Source: UBA7672 sp035995285 (GTDB lineage Bacteria > Pseudomonadota > Alphaproteobacteria > Caulobacterales > Hyphomonadaceae). Taken from it: DNA of 13,517 nucleotides. Below, piece by piece: positions 1-7,193 of this stretch (positions are counted from its first letter, which is position 1; each line of letters begins with the position of its first letter). The notes beneath the pieces were generated by a model. That model did not search any database, was not told where the DNA came from, and saw only the letters and a list, made by a program, of their open reading frames with translations. The position numbers and the translations under genes were made by a program. Location: contig DASYKO010000487.1 of assembly GCA_035995285.1 (NCBI GenBank), positions 1 to 13,517 on the forward strand, written 5' to 3'.

Positions 1-1
1 G

Positions 2-1039
2 GGCAAGCAGATCCGCATTCGAGGCATCGTCCTCCTGCCGCCCGGTTATGAAACGTCGAACGAGAAATACCCCACCGTCTACCGCACGGAAGGCTTCGGC
101 GGCTCCATGACCAGCCTCACGACTGCCGCGCGCCGCCACTACGATCTAATGAGAACCGGCCAGACGCCGCCCATGATCCGCGTCTTCCTCGATCACTCCT
201 CGCCCTGGGGCACGCACGAGTTCGCGGACTCGGTCAACAACGGCCCGTGGGGCCTCGCCCTCACCGAAGAGCTCATCCCCGCGCTCGAAGGCCAGTACCG
301 GATGGATGCAAAACCCTCCGGCCGCTTCACCACCGGCCATTCCTCCGGCGGCTGGTTCGCGATCTGGCAGCAGGTCCGCTATCCCGACGTCTACGGCGGC
401 ACATGGGCCCGCGCGCCCGACCCGGTCGACTTCCGCTCCTTCGTCGGCATCGACCTCTATCGCGACGGCGCCAACGCCTATGTCCGCCCTGACGGCTCGC
501 CGCAGTATCTCGTACGCGATCCCACCGGCAAGGAGACCACGTCGTTCAAGGAATACACTCAAGAGGAAAACGTGCTCGGCGATTTCGGCGGCCAGATCGA
601 TTCATTCGATTGGGTCTTCTCGCCCCGCGGGCAAGATGGCCGCCCGCAGCCGATTTTCGATCGCGTCACCGGCAAGGTCGATCCCGTCGTCGCCCGCTAC
701 TGGCGCGACCATTTCGACATCAGCTACATCATCCGCCGCGACTGGACCGGCATGCGCTCCGTACTCGACGGCAAGATCCACCTGATCATGGGCACCCTCG
801 ACACCTTCCACCTCGACGAAGCCGCGCGGCTTCTCGAACAGGAACTGCAGAAGGTCGGCGCCAAATATGAATTCACCTGGATGGAAGGCCGCAACCACGG
901 CACGCTCGACCGCATCGACGACGACCCCAACGGCCTCGAGAAAAAGATCGCCTGGGAAATGTGGGCCGTCGCCCGCCCCGACTCCCGCCTGCGCCCGCCT
1001 GCCGTCCTCCTGTCTCCTCCTGCACAACCAGCCCAGTAA
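2..1039 (+). CDS. Esterase of alpha/beta-hydrolase fold (putative esterase, PF00756-like), 5' end cut by window
   Basis: The reading frame is open from base 2, so the gene starts before the window; 345 residues are visible. The family hydrolyses carboxylic or acyl esters (esterase D / enterochelin esterase-like). The nucleophile elbow GHSSGG lies at bases 335-352, with the likely catalytic Ser at 341-343. Downstream GTLDTFH is a good candidate for the acidic residue region, and GRNHGTLD, about 50 residues before the end, for the catalytic His. The visible start (residues G-K-Q-I-R-I-R-G-I-V-L-L-P-P-G-Y) reads as the first beta strands of the domain, so an internal Met at 107 is not a credible start. 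A signal peptide cannot be judged because the N-terminus is missing. The stop TAA lies 8 bases before the amidohydrolase start, which suggests a shared transcript. The substrate cannot be read from the sequence. Confidence 0.85.
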   Translation, partial: GKQIRIRGIVLLPPGYETSNEKYPTVYRTEGFGGSMTSLTTAARRHYDLMRTGQTPPMIRVFLDHSSPWGTHEFADSVNNGPWGLALTEELIPALEGQYRMDAKPSGRFTTGHSSGGWFAIWQQVRYPDVYGGTWARAPDPVDFRSFVGIDLYRDGANAYVRPDGSPQYLVRDPTGKETTSFKEYTQEENVLGDFGGQIDSFDWVFSPRGQDGRPQPIFDRVTGKVDPVVARYWRDHFDISYIIRRDWTGMRSVLDGKIHLIMGTLDTFHLDEAARLLEQELQKVGAKYEFTWMEGRNHGTLDRIDDDPNGLEKKIAWEMWAVARPDSRLRPPAVLLSPPAQPAQ

Positions 1040-1047
1040 GAGTTCCT

Positions 1048-2100
1048 ATGCCCGAAGCCCCCAAACGAGAACAGATCATCGACCCCGCGCAGCGCATCAT
1101 CGATCCGCACCATCACCTCTGGGATCGCCGCAATCTCATCAGCGCCCTGCCCAACCCGCTGACGCACGCCTTCCAGAACGTGCTGAAGCGCTCGCCCGTC
1201 TACCTGCTCGATGAACTCCTGGCCGACGTGAATTCCGGCCACAACATCGTGGCCACCGTCTTCATCGAATGCCGCGCCAGCTATCGCGCAGACGGCCCGG
1301 ACCATCTCAAGCCCGTCGGCGAAGTCGAATTCGTCAACGGCATCGCCGCTCTCTCCGCCTCCGGCGTCTACGGTCCCGCGCGCGCCTGCGCCGCCATCGT
1401 CGGCCACGCAGACCTCACCCTCGGCGCCAAAGCCGGCGAAGTGCTCGATGCACTCGACCACGCCGGCAATGGCCGCTTCCGCGGCATCCGCCACTCCGCC
1501 TCGTGGGACGCCGACACCACCGTGCTCGGTCCCCTCGCCCTGCGCCCGCCCAAGCTTTTCCTCGACCCCAAATTCCGCGAAGGCTTCAAGGAAGTCGTCA
1601 AACGCGACATGACGTTCGAAGCCTGGATGCTCGAGCCGCAACTCCCCGACCTCATCGATCTCGCCCGCGCCTTCCCCACCGCCCGCATCGTCCTCGACCA
1701 TGTCGGCACGCCCCTCGCCATCGGCGCCTACAAGGGCAAGCGCGAGGAACGCTTCTCGATCTGGCGCGACAACATCCGCACCCTGGCGAAATGCGAGAAC
1801 GTCCACGTCAAGCTCGGCGGCCTAGCCATGCCCTTCTGCGGCTTCGACTCATGCCTCTCCGAACCCCGCGCGCCCTCCGCCCAGCTCGCGAAGGAATGGG
1901 GGCCCTACATCGAAATCTGCATCGAGGCCTTCGGTCCCAAGCGCTCCATGTTCGAAAGCAACTTCCCCGTCGACGAACTCAGCTGCGACTACGCCACCCT
2001 CTGGAACGCCCTCAAGCTCTCCGTGAAGGGCGCCAGCGCAGCAGAGAAGGACGAGCTATTCTTCGGCGCCGCCAACCGGTTCTACCGGTTGGGTCTGTAG
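1048..2100 (+). CDS. Amidohydrolase family protein (TIM-barrel metal-dependent hydrolase, PF04909-like)
   Basis: A 350-residue protein of the Amidohydro_2 / COG3618 type, which includes lactonases and decarboxylases acting on ring or carboxylate substrates. The N-terminal strand-1 motif IIDPHHHLWD (residues 17-26) supplies the HxH. Other family landmarks are FRGIRHSASWD (144-154), the strand motif VLDHVGTPL (215-223) with His218, a VKLGG motif (254-258) and FESNFPVD (302-309) near the C-terminus. The start ATG at 1048 was chosen over an upstream in-frame ATG at 961 because that one lies inside the esterase gene and would add 29 Pro/Arg-rich residues before the conserved core. A weak AAGAG lies five bases upstream. 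The gene follows the esterase by 8 bases, so hydrolysis of an ester and then of a cyclic product is possible but not shown. The terminal motif has Asn305 where many relatives have Asp. Confidence 0.87.
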   Translation: MPEAPKREQIIDPAQRIIDPHHHLWDRRNLISALPNPLTHAFQNVLKRSPVYLLDELLADVNSGHNIVATVFIECRASYRADGPDHLKPVGEVEFVNGIAALSASGVYGPARACAAIVGHADLTLGAKAGEVLDALDHAGNGRFRGIRHSASWDADTTVLGPLALRPPKLFLDPKFREGFKEVVKRDMTFEAWMLEPQLPDLIDLARAFPTARIVLDHVGTPLAIGAYKGKREERFSIWRDNIRTLAKCENVHVKLGGLAMPFCGFDSCLSEPRAPSAQLAKEWGPYIEICIEAFGPKRSMFESNFPVDELSCDYATLWNALKLSVKGASAAEKDELFFGAANRFYRLGL

Positions 2101-2103
2101 CTC

Positions 2104-2110
2104 GGGAGGT
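2104..2110 (+). promoter_or_regulatory. Strong Shine-Dalgarno GGGAGGT just after the amidohydrolase stop
   Basis: GGGAGGT lies four bases after the amidohydrolase stop, with GGAGGT matching the anti-SD almost fully. Its only suitably spaced in-frame codon for the following protease is CTG at 2116 (five-base spacer); the frame is closed by TAG at 2113-2115. No ATG, GTG or TTG in the protease frame lies within 20 bases. It may mark a CTG start or be chance. Confidence 0.4.
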
Positions 2111-2193
2111 ATTAGCTGCCCAATACAATACAGTCCCTCGATGAAGCAACTTGGAAGGCATTTCTGGCACAGGGCGAACATGCGCGAGCAGTA

Positions 2194-2958
2194 TTGGGCA
2201 TGTCGATTGGAGCGATCTATTTAGGAACTGGAAAGCGTCGTGTTCAGCCGTGTGGCTCCTGTGTTTTCGTGGAGCACAAGGGCTTCGTTTTCATCGTTAC
2301 GGCAGAGCACGTTCTTGATGAGCACCAACATGGCCCCCTCATTCTGGTCGGGCCGGGAGGCTCCGCCCCGCTAACAACGCCATTCTCCACTTTGTCGGAT
2401 CGCGGAATCGATCCGCAATTTGACGTAGTCGATATAGGCATCGGATTTCTCGACGCAAACACAAGAGAGCGGATCGGCGCCATAGAGCCGGTGAGCAGCG
2501 ACGACATCGCCAATACTGGCGATAGCTATGATCGAGGCTTCATTGCCGTGGGATTTCCTGCGTCAAAGAATAAACAGCGGGCCAACGGCAAAGCGGTCCT
2601 CGAATCGCATGCCTTCTTCCTTCGCGCGAAGGAGTTTCAATCTACCAAGCGGTTGCCCGGCTTTCACCCTAGAAGCCATTTGCTTCTGAATTGGAGCCCG
2701 AAAGACTCGATCAAGCCCGATGGAGTCCGAAGCACAGCACCAAGTCTACGAGGAACCAGCGGCGGACCAGTTTTCGACATTGGCAATTTCACCTCGATGG
2801 AGCTCTTGGCAGGACTCTCCAAGCCAAGGCCAAGGCTTGTTGGAGTCATCACCAGATGGTTGGAGAATGAGTCAGCCCTTGTGGTGTCGCGGCTTCCTCA
2901 TGCGTTCGATGAGATGATAGATTTTCGGCGACGGCAGATAGGCCCGGAGAACGGCTGA
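2194..2958 (+). CDS. Trypsin-like serine protease domain protein (orphan); start uncertain
   Basis: Read from the TTG at 2194 this gives 254 residues with a chymotrypsin-fold triad. His39 is in the strand-loop motif TAEHV, Asp80 in FDVVDIGIGFL, and Ser189 in RGTSGGPVF, the classic GxSGGP nucleophile with oxyanion-hole glycines. There is no signal peptide or membrane segment, so a cytoplasmic role is likely. Candidate starts are TTG 2194, ATG 2200 and, 26 codons earlier, CTG 2116. The last has a strong SD (2104-2110), whereas TTG 2194 and ATG 2200 have none. The codons between 2116 and 2194 read as a plausible amphipathic helix with Trp, Lys, Glu and Ala. The gene has clearly lower GC and flatter third-position use than the flanking genes, suggesting acquisition by transfer. 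It has no evident operon partner; a role in regulated proteolysis or defence is possible but unsupported. Confidence 0.8.
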   Translation: MGMSIGAIYLGTGKRRVQPCGSCVFVEHKGFVFIVTAEHVLDEHQHGPLILVGPGGSAPLTTPFSTLSDRGIDPQFDVVDIGIGFLDANTRERIGAIEPVSSDDIANTGDSYDRGFIAVGFPASKNKQRANGKAVLESHAFFLRAKEFQSTKRLPGFHPRSHLLLNWSPKDSIKPDGVRSTAPSLRGTSGGPVFDIGNFTSMELLAGLSKPRPRLVGVITRWLENESALVVSRLPHAFDEMIDFRRRQIGPENG

Positions 2959-3055
2959 AGGTCTTCAAAAGCTTCGATTGAGGAGGCGCTTTCTTTCCTT
3001 TCGGACCCGGTCCATCCTCCCCCCACCAGCGCCAGACTGGAGCCAGGGAAGCCAC

Positions 3056-4222
3056 ATGAATTTCGAACTCGAGGAAGACCACCGCCTCCTGCAGGATCTC
3101 GTCTCCAAATTCGTGGCGGAGAATCTTCTCCCGCTGGAGCAGGAAGTCCTCAAGCGCGACGCCACCGGCCACGGCGCCTATCTCTCCCACGAGGAGCGAG
3201 ACCGCATCGACGCCCGCTCGCGAGACCTCGGCCTCTGGGGTCTCGACGCCCCTGAAGATGTCGGCGGCGCCGACCTCCCCGCCGTCGCCATGATCGGCGT
3301 CAATATCGAGATGGGGAAAACCTGCGTCCCCTACCATCTGCCGCCCGACAGCCCCAACCTCCGCATGCTCATGGCGACGGTCAACGAAGACCAGCGCGAG
3401 CGTTACCTCGCTCCCTATGTCCAGCGCGGCACAGTCTCCGCCATCGGCATCTCCGAGCCCGGCGCCGGCGCCGACCCCGCCGCGATGACGACGCGCGCGG
3501 TGAAAGAAGGAAACGAGTGGGTCATCAACGGCCGCAAGATCTGGATCAGCCGCGCCGCCGAAGCCGACTTCACCATCCTCATGGCCGTCACCGACAAGCA
3601 GAAAGGCGCCCGCGGTGGCATCTCCGCATTCCTCGTCGACAAGGGTACGCCCGGGTTCAACGTCCTGCGCCGCATCCCAATGATCGGCGGCCAGTTCACC
3701 TACGAAGTCGCCCTCGAAAACTGCCGCGTCCCCGCCGCCAACCTCCTCGGCACGGAGGGCAATGGCTTCGCCCCCATGCAGGTGCGCCTCTCCACCCGCC
3801 GCCTGCAGATGGCCTCATGGTCCATCGGCATGGCGCAACGCGCGCTCGACATGATGCTGGAATACGCCCCGCAACGCGTCGTCTTCGGCGAGCCGCTTTC
3901 GCAACGCCAGGCCGTCCAGTGGTGGATCGCCGACGCCTACACCAAGATCAAGGCCGCCCGCCTCATGACCTACGAGACCGCGTGGAAGCTGGATCAAAAG
4001 GCCGACGTCCGCACCGAAGTCTCCGCCGTGAAGGCCTTCGCCACCGAAATGGCCTACGAAGTCCTCGACCACGCCATGCAGATGTACGGCGCCATGGGCA
4101 TGACCAAGGAACTCCCGTTGGCGTTGATGCAGGCCCAGATGAGGACGATGCGCATCTATGACGGCCCGACCGAAGTGCACAAATGGGTGGTGGCGAGGAA
4201 TTTGTTGGGGCTCAAAAGGTAG
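3056..4222 (+). CDS. Acyl-CoA dehydrogenase family protein
   Basis: A 388-residue FAD flavoprotein that would introduce an alpha,beta double bond into an acyl-CoA. The usual order is visible: an alpha-helical N-domain (1-125), then the beta-domain signature GISEPGAGADP (131-141) and WVINGRKIWISRAAEAD (155-171), which contact FAD and substrate, then a helical C-domain ending in RIYDGPTEVHKWVVARNLL (366-384). In medium-chain dehydrogenases the base is the Glu of the C-terminal YEG motif; here the aligned residue is Asp369, as in the ACAD10/11-like branch with its DGP motif. The start ATG at 3056 has AGGGA upstream with suitable spacing; an earlier in-frame ATG at 2978 adds a low-complexity leader unlike the family. 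The stop codon overlaps a palindromic repeat. The hydratase-fold gene follows 93 bases later. The natural acyl substrate is unknown. Confidence 0.93.
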   Translation: MNFELEEDHRLLQDLVSKFVAENLLPLEQEVLKRDATGHGAYLSHEERDRIDARSRDLGLWGLDAPEDVGGADLPAVAMIGVNIEMGKTCVPYHLPPDSPNLRMLMATVNEDQRERYLAPYVQRGTVSAIGISEPGAGADPAAMTTRAVKEGNEWVINGRKIWISRAAEADFTILMAVTDKQKGARGGISAFLVDKGTPGFNVLRRIPMIGGQFTYEVALENCRVPAANLLGTEGNGFAPMQVRLSTRRLQMASWSIGMAQRALDMMLEYAPQRVVFGEPLSQRQAVQWWIADAYTKIKAARLMTYETAWKLDQKADVRTEVSAVKAFATEMAYEVLDHAMQMYGAMGMTKELPLALMQAQMRTMRIYDGPTEVHKWVVARNLLGLKR

Positions 4223-4302
4223 GGTGCATGCAGCGTAGCGAAATGCACCATCGTCCCACGACCACGAAAGAGGTGCATTGCGCTCCGCTCCATGCACCCT
4301 AC
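4219..4302. repeat. REP-type inverted doublet (two 31-bp arms) between the dehydrogenase and hydratase genes
   Basis: Left arm 4219-4249 and right arm 4272-4302 are reverse complements at 28 of 31 positions, separated by 22 bases. Each arm is also a hairpin by itself: GGTGCAT (4223-4229) pairs with ATGCACC (4243-4249), and GGTGCAT (4272-4278) pairs with ATGCACC (4292-4298). The outer ends read GTAGGGTGCATG and CATGCACCCTAC. This doublet of self-folding halves is the layout called REPIN for mobile REP sequences. It contains the TAG stop of the dehydrogenase gene and ends just before the SD of the next gene, so it could slow 3' exonucleases or set expression of the downstream gene. Confidence 0.85.
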
Positions 4303-4315
4303 GACCGGAGATGAC

Positions 4316-5098
4316 ATGACCACCGACCGCATCCGCGATGTCCACATCACGCGCGAGGCGCACGTCGCCACCGTCACTATCGCCAAGCCCCCGAATAATT
4401 CCGTCAGCGTCGACCTGATGCGCGATCTCGCCGACGCGCTCGAAGGCCTAGACAAGGAAACCGGCATCCGCGCCGTCGTGCTGGCGACGGAGGGCAAAGT
4501 CTTCTGCGGCGGCGCAGACCTTGCCGGCCGCGCCTCGGACGTCGGCCTTACCGCCCCGAAGACCAACCCGCTCTACGACCAGGCCGTGCGCCTCCACGCC
4601 ACCGAACTTCCCATCGTCGCCGCCGTCCAGGGCGCAGCCATCGGCGCCGGCCTCGGCCTCGCGCTCATTGCAGACTTCCGGATCGCCGCCCCCGAAGCGC
4701 GCTTCGCCGCCAACTTCACCAAGCTCGGCTTCCACCCAGGCTTCGGCCTCACCCACACGCTCCCGCGTCTTGTTGGGAAGCAACAGGCGTCGCTGATGTT
4801 CCTAACCGGCCGCCGCCTCAAGGCCGAGGAAGCCCTCGCCATCGGCCTCGTCGACCAGGTGGTCGCGCAAGACGCCCTCCTCCCCGCCGCCCACGCCCTC
4901 GCCGCCGAGATCGCCGAGAACGCCCCGCTGGCGGTGCGCTCCACCCGCAAGACACTGCGCACGGAGCTGAGCGCCGCCGTGCGCTCGGCGACGGACCACG
5001 AATTCTCCGAACAGCAATGGCTGATGAAGACGGACGACTTCAAGGAAGGCGTGAAGTCGGTCGCCGAGCGCCGACCGGGGAATTTCAAAGGACGATAG
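4316..5098 (+). CDS. Enoyl-CoA hydratase/isomerase (crotonase) superfamily protein lacking the usual catalytic glutamates
   Basis: A 260-residue crotonase-fold protein. Oxyanion-hole elements are present: FCGGADL (63-69) and VQGAAIGAGLG (104-114) with Gly112. Aligned without gaps to rat mitochondrial hydratase from memory, the residue matching Glu144 is Gly114 and that matching Glu164 is Phe134 (context FAANFTKLGFHPG), so normal water addition by the Glu pair is unlikely. Known crotonase-fold relatives perform isomerisation, thioester hydrolysis, decarboxylation or C-C cleavage. The start ATG at 4316 was chosen because GGAG sits five bases upstream and an earlier in-frame ATG at 4292 lies inside the palindromic repeat. 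The position after an acyl-CoA dehydrogenase suggests action on a CoA thioester in the same pathway. An alternative is a non-catalytic or altered-chemistry member. Family assignment is firm, reaction unknown. Confidence 0.9.
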   Translation: MTTDRIRDVHITREAHVATVTIAKPPNNSVSVDLMRDLADALEGLDKETGIRAVVLATEGKVFCGGADLAGRASDVGLTAPKTNPLYDQAVRLHATELPIVAAVQGAAIGAGLGLALIADFRIAAPEARFAANFTKLGFHPGFGLTHTLPRLVGKQQASLMFLTGRRLKAEEALAIGLVDQVVAQDALLPAAHALAAEIAENAPLAVRSTRKTLRTELSAAVRSATDHEFSEQQWLMKTDDFKEGVKSVAERRPGNFKGR

Positions 5099-5110
5099 GC
5101 CTGCGAGCGC

Positions 5111-5248
5111 GCCCTCGTGGTTCGACGGGCGCTCCCTCCGGCCGCTGCTCACCATGAGGGCTATCAGGCGCTAGCGTTGAGGAGAGATCTCATGGTGAGC
5201 AGCTTCGGCTGACGAAGTCTGCCGAAGCGCCCGTCGAACCACGAGGGC
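5111..5248. repeat. Nested long inverted repeat between converging genes, possible bidirectional terminator
   Basis: The outer arms 5111-5133 and 5226-5248 are perfect 23-bp reverse complements, starting GCCCTCGTGGTTCGACGGG on the plus strand. The inner arms 5144-5158 (GCTGCTCACCATGAG) and 5189-5203 (CTCATGGTGAGCAGC) are perfect over 15 bp. The central segment holds GCGCTAGCG. The element fills the gap between the hydratase stop (5098) and the DUF885 stop (5255) on the opposite strand, so transcripts from both sides would form a very stable stem. No T-run is present. The sequence resembles dispersed intergenic palindromes I recall from Caulobacter-type genomes; that is recollection, not a search. 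Confidence 0.85.
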
Positions 5249-5254
5249 TCGGGC

Positions 5255-7093
5255 TTACAAAGCCGTCCCCGCCTTCACCTTCGCCACCCACGCCTTCACC
5301 CGCGACTCCAGGATCGACATCGGCAGGGCCCCGCCGCTCATCACCGTGTCGTGGAAGCCGCGGATGTCGAACTTGTCGCCCAGCTCGGCCTTGGCCGCCG
5401 CCCGCAGCTCAAGGATCTTCAGCATCCCGATCTTGTAGCTCGTCGCCTGACCCGGCCAGACGAAGTACCGCCGGATCTCCGCCCGCACCGCAGCCTCCGG
5501 CGTCGGCGAATTGTCCATGAAGAACTTCACGGCCTGCTCTTCCGTCCAGCCCTTGGAGTGGATGCCCGTATCCACCACCAGCCGCACCGCCCGCCACATC
5601 TCGGCGTTCAGCCGCCCCATGTCGGAATAGGGATCGGTATAGAACCCCATCTCCTTGGCCAGCAGCTCGGTATAGAGGCCCCAGCCTTCCGCATACGCCG
5701 TGAAATCCGCCTGCGTGCGGAACACCGGAATACCGGTCAGCTCCTGCGCGATCGAGATCTGCATGTGATGGCCCGGCAGGCCCTCGTGATAGGTGGTGTT
5801 CTCCAGATCCCACATCGGCATCGCCGTCATGTCGCTGAGGTGCGCGTAGTAGATCCCCGGCCGCGAGCCATCCGGCGTGCCCGCATAGTAATGCTGCACC
5901 CCGCCCTTCTCTTCTCGGAACGGCTCCACCCGCTTCACGATCAGCGGCGCCTTCGGCAGCCGCCCGAAATACTCCGGCAGCTTCGCCCGCATGCCATCGA
6001 GATACGCTTCCGCCTGCTTCAGATACCCTGCCCGCCCCGCATCCGTATCCGGCAGGTAGAACTTCTTGTCCTCACGCATGTATTTGAACATGGCCGGCAG
6101 GTCGCCCTTGAAGCCCACTTGCTGCCGGATCGTCTCCATCTCCGCCCGGATGCGCGCGACCTCCTTCTGGCCAAGCTCATGGATCTCATCCGCAGTCATG
6201 GTCGTCGTGGTCTGCAGCTCCAGCGCCGTGTTGTAATAGTTCGTCCCATCCGTCAGCGAACTCACGCCCTTCGCATCCGCCGATGAATTAGGCCGGTCCG
6301 ACTGAAGCCACGCAATCACGCCGTCATAGGCCGGCTTCACCTTTTCCTTCAGCGCCTTCACCGCCGCCTCATTCAGCGCCTTCGCCTCCTCGGCCGTGAT
6401 GGTCTTGGCATCCTGCAGCGCCTTGATCTTGGCCTTGGCGTCCGCCAGCAGCGGCGAGTCCTTGCCCGCCCCAAACGGCGCGCCGGTGATCACATTCTTC
6501 GATTCCTGGATCGCCTGGTCGAACGAGAACCGCGGCGGCCTGTTGCCAACCGCGGCCGCTTTCTTCGCATTCTCTACCGACTGGTCCAGCGCCCGCGAAA
6601 TCTCGGAGAGGCGCGAAACATAGGCCTCCATGTCGGATTTCGTGGCGACCTCATGAAAGCTCACCAGCAGGTTGGGCAGCGACACGTGCGGCCCGTCCTT
6701 GATGAAGATGTAAGGCTGCGTCCTGAACTTCGCCGACTTCTCCAGCATGTCGCCCTGCAGGGCCCACATCTCGAACGAGGTCTTCGATTCCTCGTCCAGC
6801 TTCGCCGGATCGAACTTCGCCTTCATCTCCGCGACGCTCTCGCGCCGCCACGCCAGGTCGCGGTCCAGCTGCGCATCGCTGTAATCGTCGATCTTGTCGT
6901 ACTGCTCCTTGCGGCCGAGGAAGGTGAGCTTGATCGGGCTCATCTGCACTTCTTCCTCGTATTCCTTGTCGAGATAGGCCGTGAGGTCCGCGGACGTCTT
7001 CGCGATCTCCTCTGCGCTCGGCGCCACGACCTTGGGTGCAGCCGGCGTGCACGCCGCCAGAGCAACAAGAACGGATGCGATCGCCAGTCTCAT
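5255..7093 (-). CDS. DUF885 family lipoprotein, putative zinc metallopeptidase (copy 1)
   Basis: A 612-residue DUF885 (PF05960-like) protein. The start at 7093 gives a lipoprotein signal MRLAIASVLVALAAC with lipobox L12-A-A-C15 and has CAGGGA about seven bases upstream; an in-frame Met at 7213 would overlap the preceding gene and hide the signal. Cys15 would be lipidated, anchoring the protein in the envelope. The C-terminal half carries TTTTMTADEIHELG (295-308), the YHEGLPGHHMQ motif (435-445; His436, Glu437, His442, His443) and AEGWGLYTE (468-476). HEGxPGHH with a downstream EGWG Glu resembles a gluzincin-type zinc site, so peptidase activity is inferred; I know of no firm substrate for the family. 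It is last of three tandem copies. A 20-bp palindromic repeat separates it from copy 2. Confidence 0.9.
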   Translation of the reverse strand: MRLAIASVLVALAACTPAAPKVVAPSAEEIAKTSADLTAYLDKEYEEEVQMSPIKLTFLGRKEQYDKIDDYSDAQLDRDLAWRRESVAEMKAKFDPAKLDEESKTSFEMWALQGDMLEKSAKFRTQPYIFIKDGPHVSLPNLLVSFHEVATKSDMEAYVSRLSEISRALDQSVENAKKAAAVGNRPPRFSFDQAIQESKNVITGAPFGAGKDSPLLADAKAKIKALQDAKTITAEEAKALNEAAVKALKEKVKPAYDGVIAWLQSDRPNSSADAKGVSSLTDGTNYYNTALELQTTTTMTADEIHELGQKEVARIRAEMETIRQQVGFKGDLPAMFKYMREDKKFYLPDTDAGRAGYLKQAEAYLDGMRAKLPEYFGRLPKAPLIVKRVEPFREEKGGVQHYYAGTPDGSRPGIYYAHLSDMTAMPMWDLENTTYHEGLPGHHMQISIAQELTGIPVFRTQADFTAYAEGWGLYTELLAKEMGFYTDPYSDMGRLNAEMWRAVRLVVDTGIHSKGWTEEQAVKFFMDNSPTPEAAVRAEIRRYFVWPGQATSYKIGMLKILELRAAAKAELGDKFDIRGFHDTVMSGGALPMSILESRVKAWVAKVKAGTAL

Positions 7094-7104
7094 GCACAAC
7101 TCCC

Positions 7105-7192
7105 TGGAGCGCCGGGCCCCTGCCCGGCTCTTTCTATCCGCGTCCTCGATACGCGCTAGCGCGCGTTTGCCAGGCAGGGGCCTGGCGCTCCA
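7105..7192. repeat. 20-bp inverted repeat between DUF885 copies 2 and 1
   Basis: TGGAGCGCCGGGCCCCTGCC (7105-7124) and GGCAGGGGCCTGGCGCTCCA (7173-7192) are reverse complements at 19 of 20 positions. The loop holds a palindrome GCGCTAGCGC (7153-7162). One end is one base from the stop codon of copy 2 and the other overlaps the SD of copy 1. On the mRNA (minus strand) the stem could weaken transcription into copy 1 or partly mask its SD. It has a different sequence from the other intergenic palindromes and may be a dispersed repeat. Confidence 0.85.
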
Positions 7193-7193
7193 A

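Noticed and set aside
724..1806. 360-codon open frame on the minus strand across the esterase and amidohydrolase genes
   Set aside because: Its Gly/Ala/Asp/Glu-rich sequence mirrors the codon bias of the plus-strand genes; no family motif or SD.
2141..2221. Short plus-strand frame beginning ATG AAG CAA between the amidohydrolase and protease genes
   Set aside because: Only about 26 codons, no SD, and it overlaps the probable N-terminal extension of the protease in another frame.
4219..4302. Intergenic palindrome considered as a riboswitch or simple intrinsic terminator
   Set aside because: The two self-folding 31-bp halves and lack of a T-run fit a REP doublet better; no known riboswitch core is recognisable.
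5351..6286. 311-codon plus-strand open frame opposite DUF885 copy 1
   Set aside because: Low-complexity Arg/Leu/His composition, no recognisable domain, fully antisense to a conserved gene.
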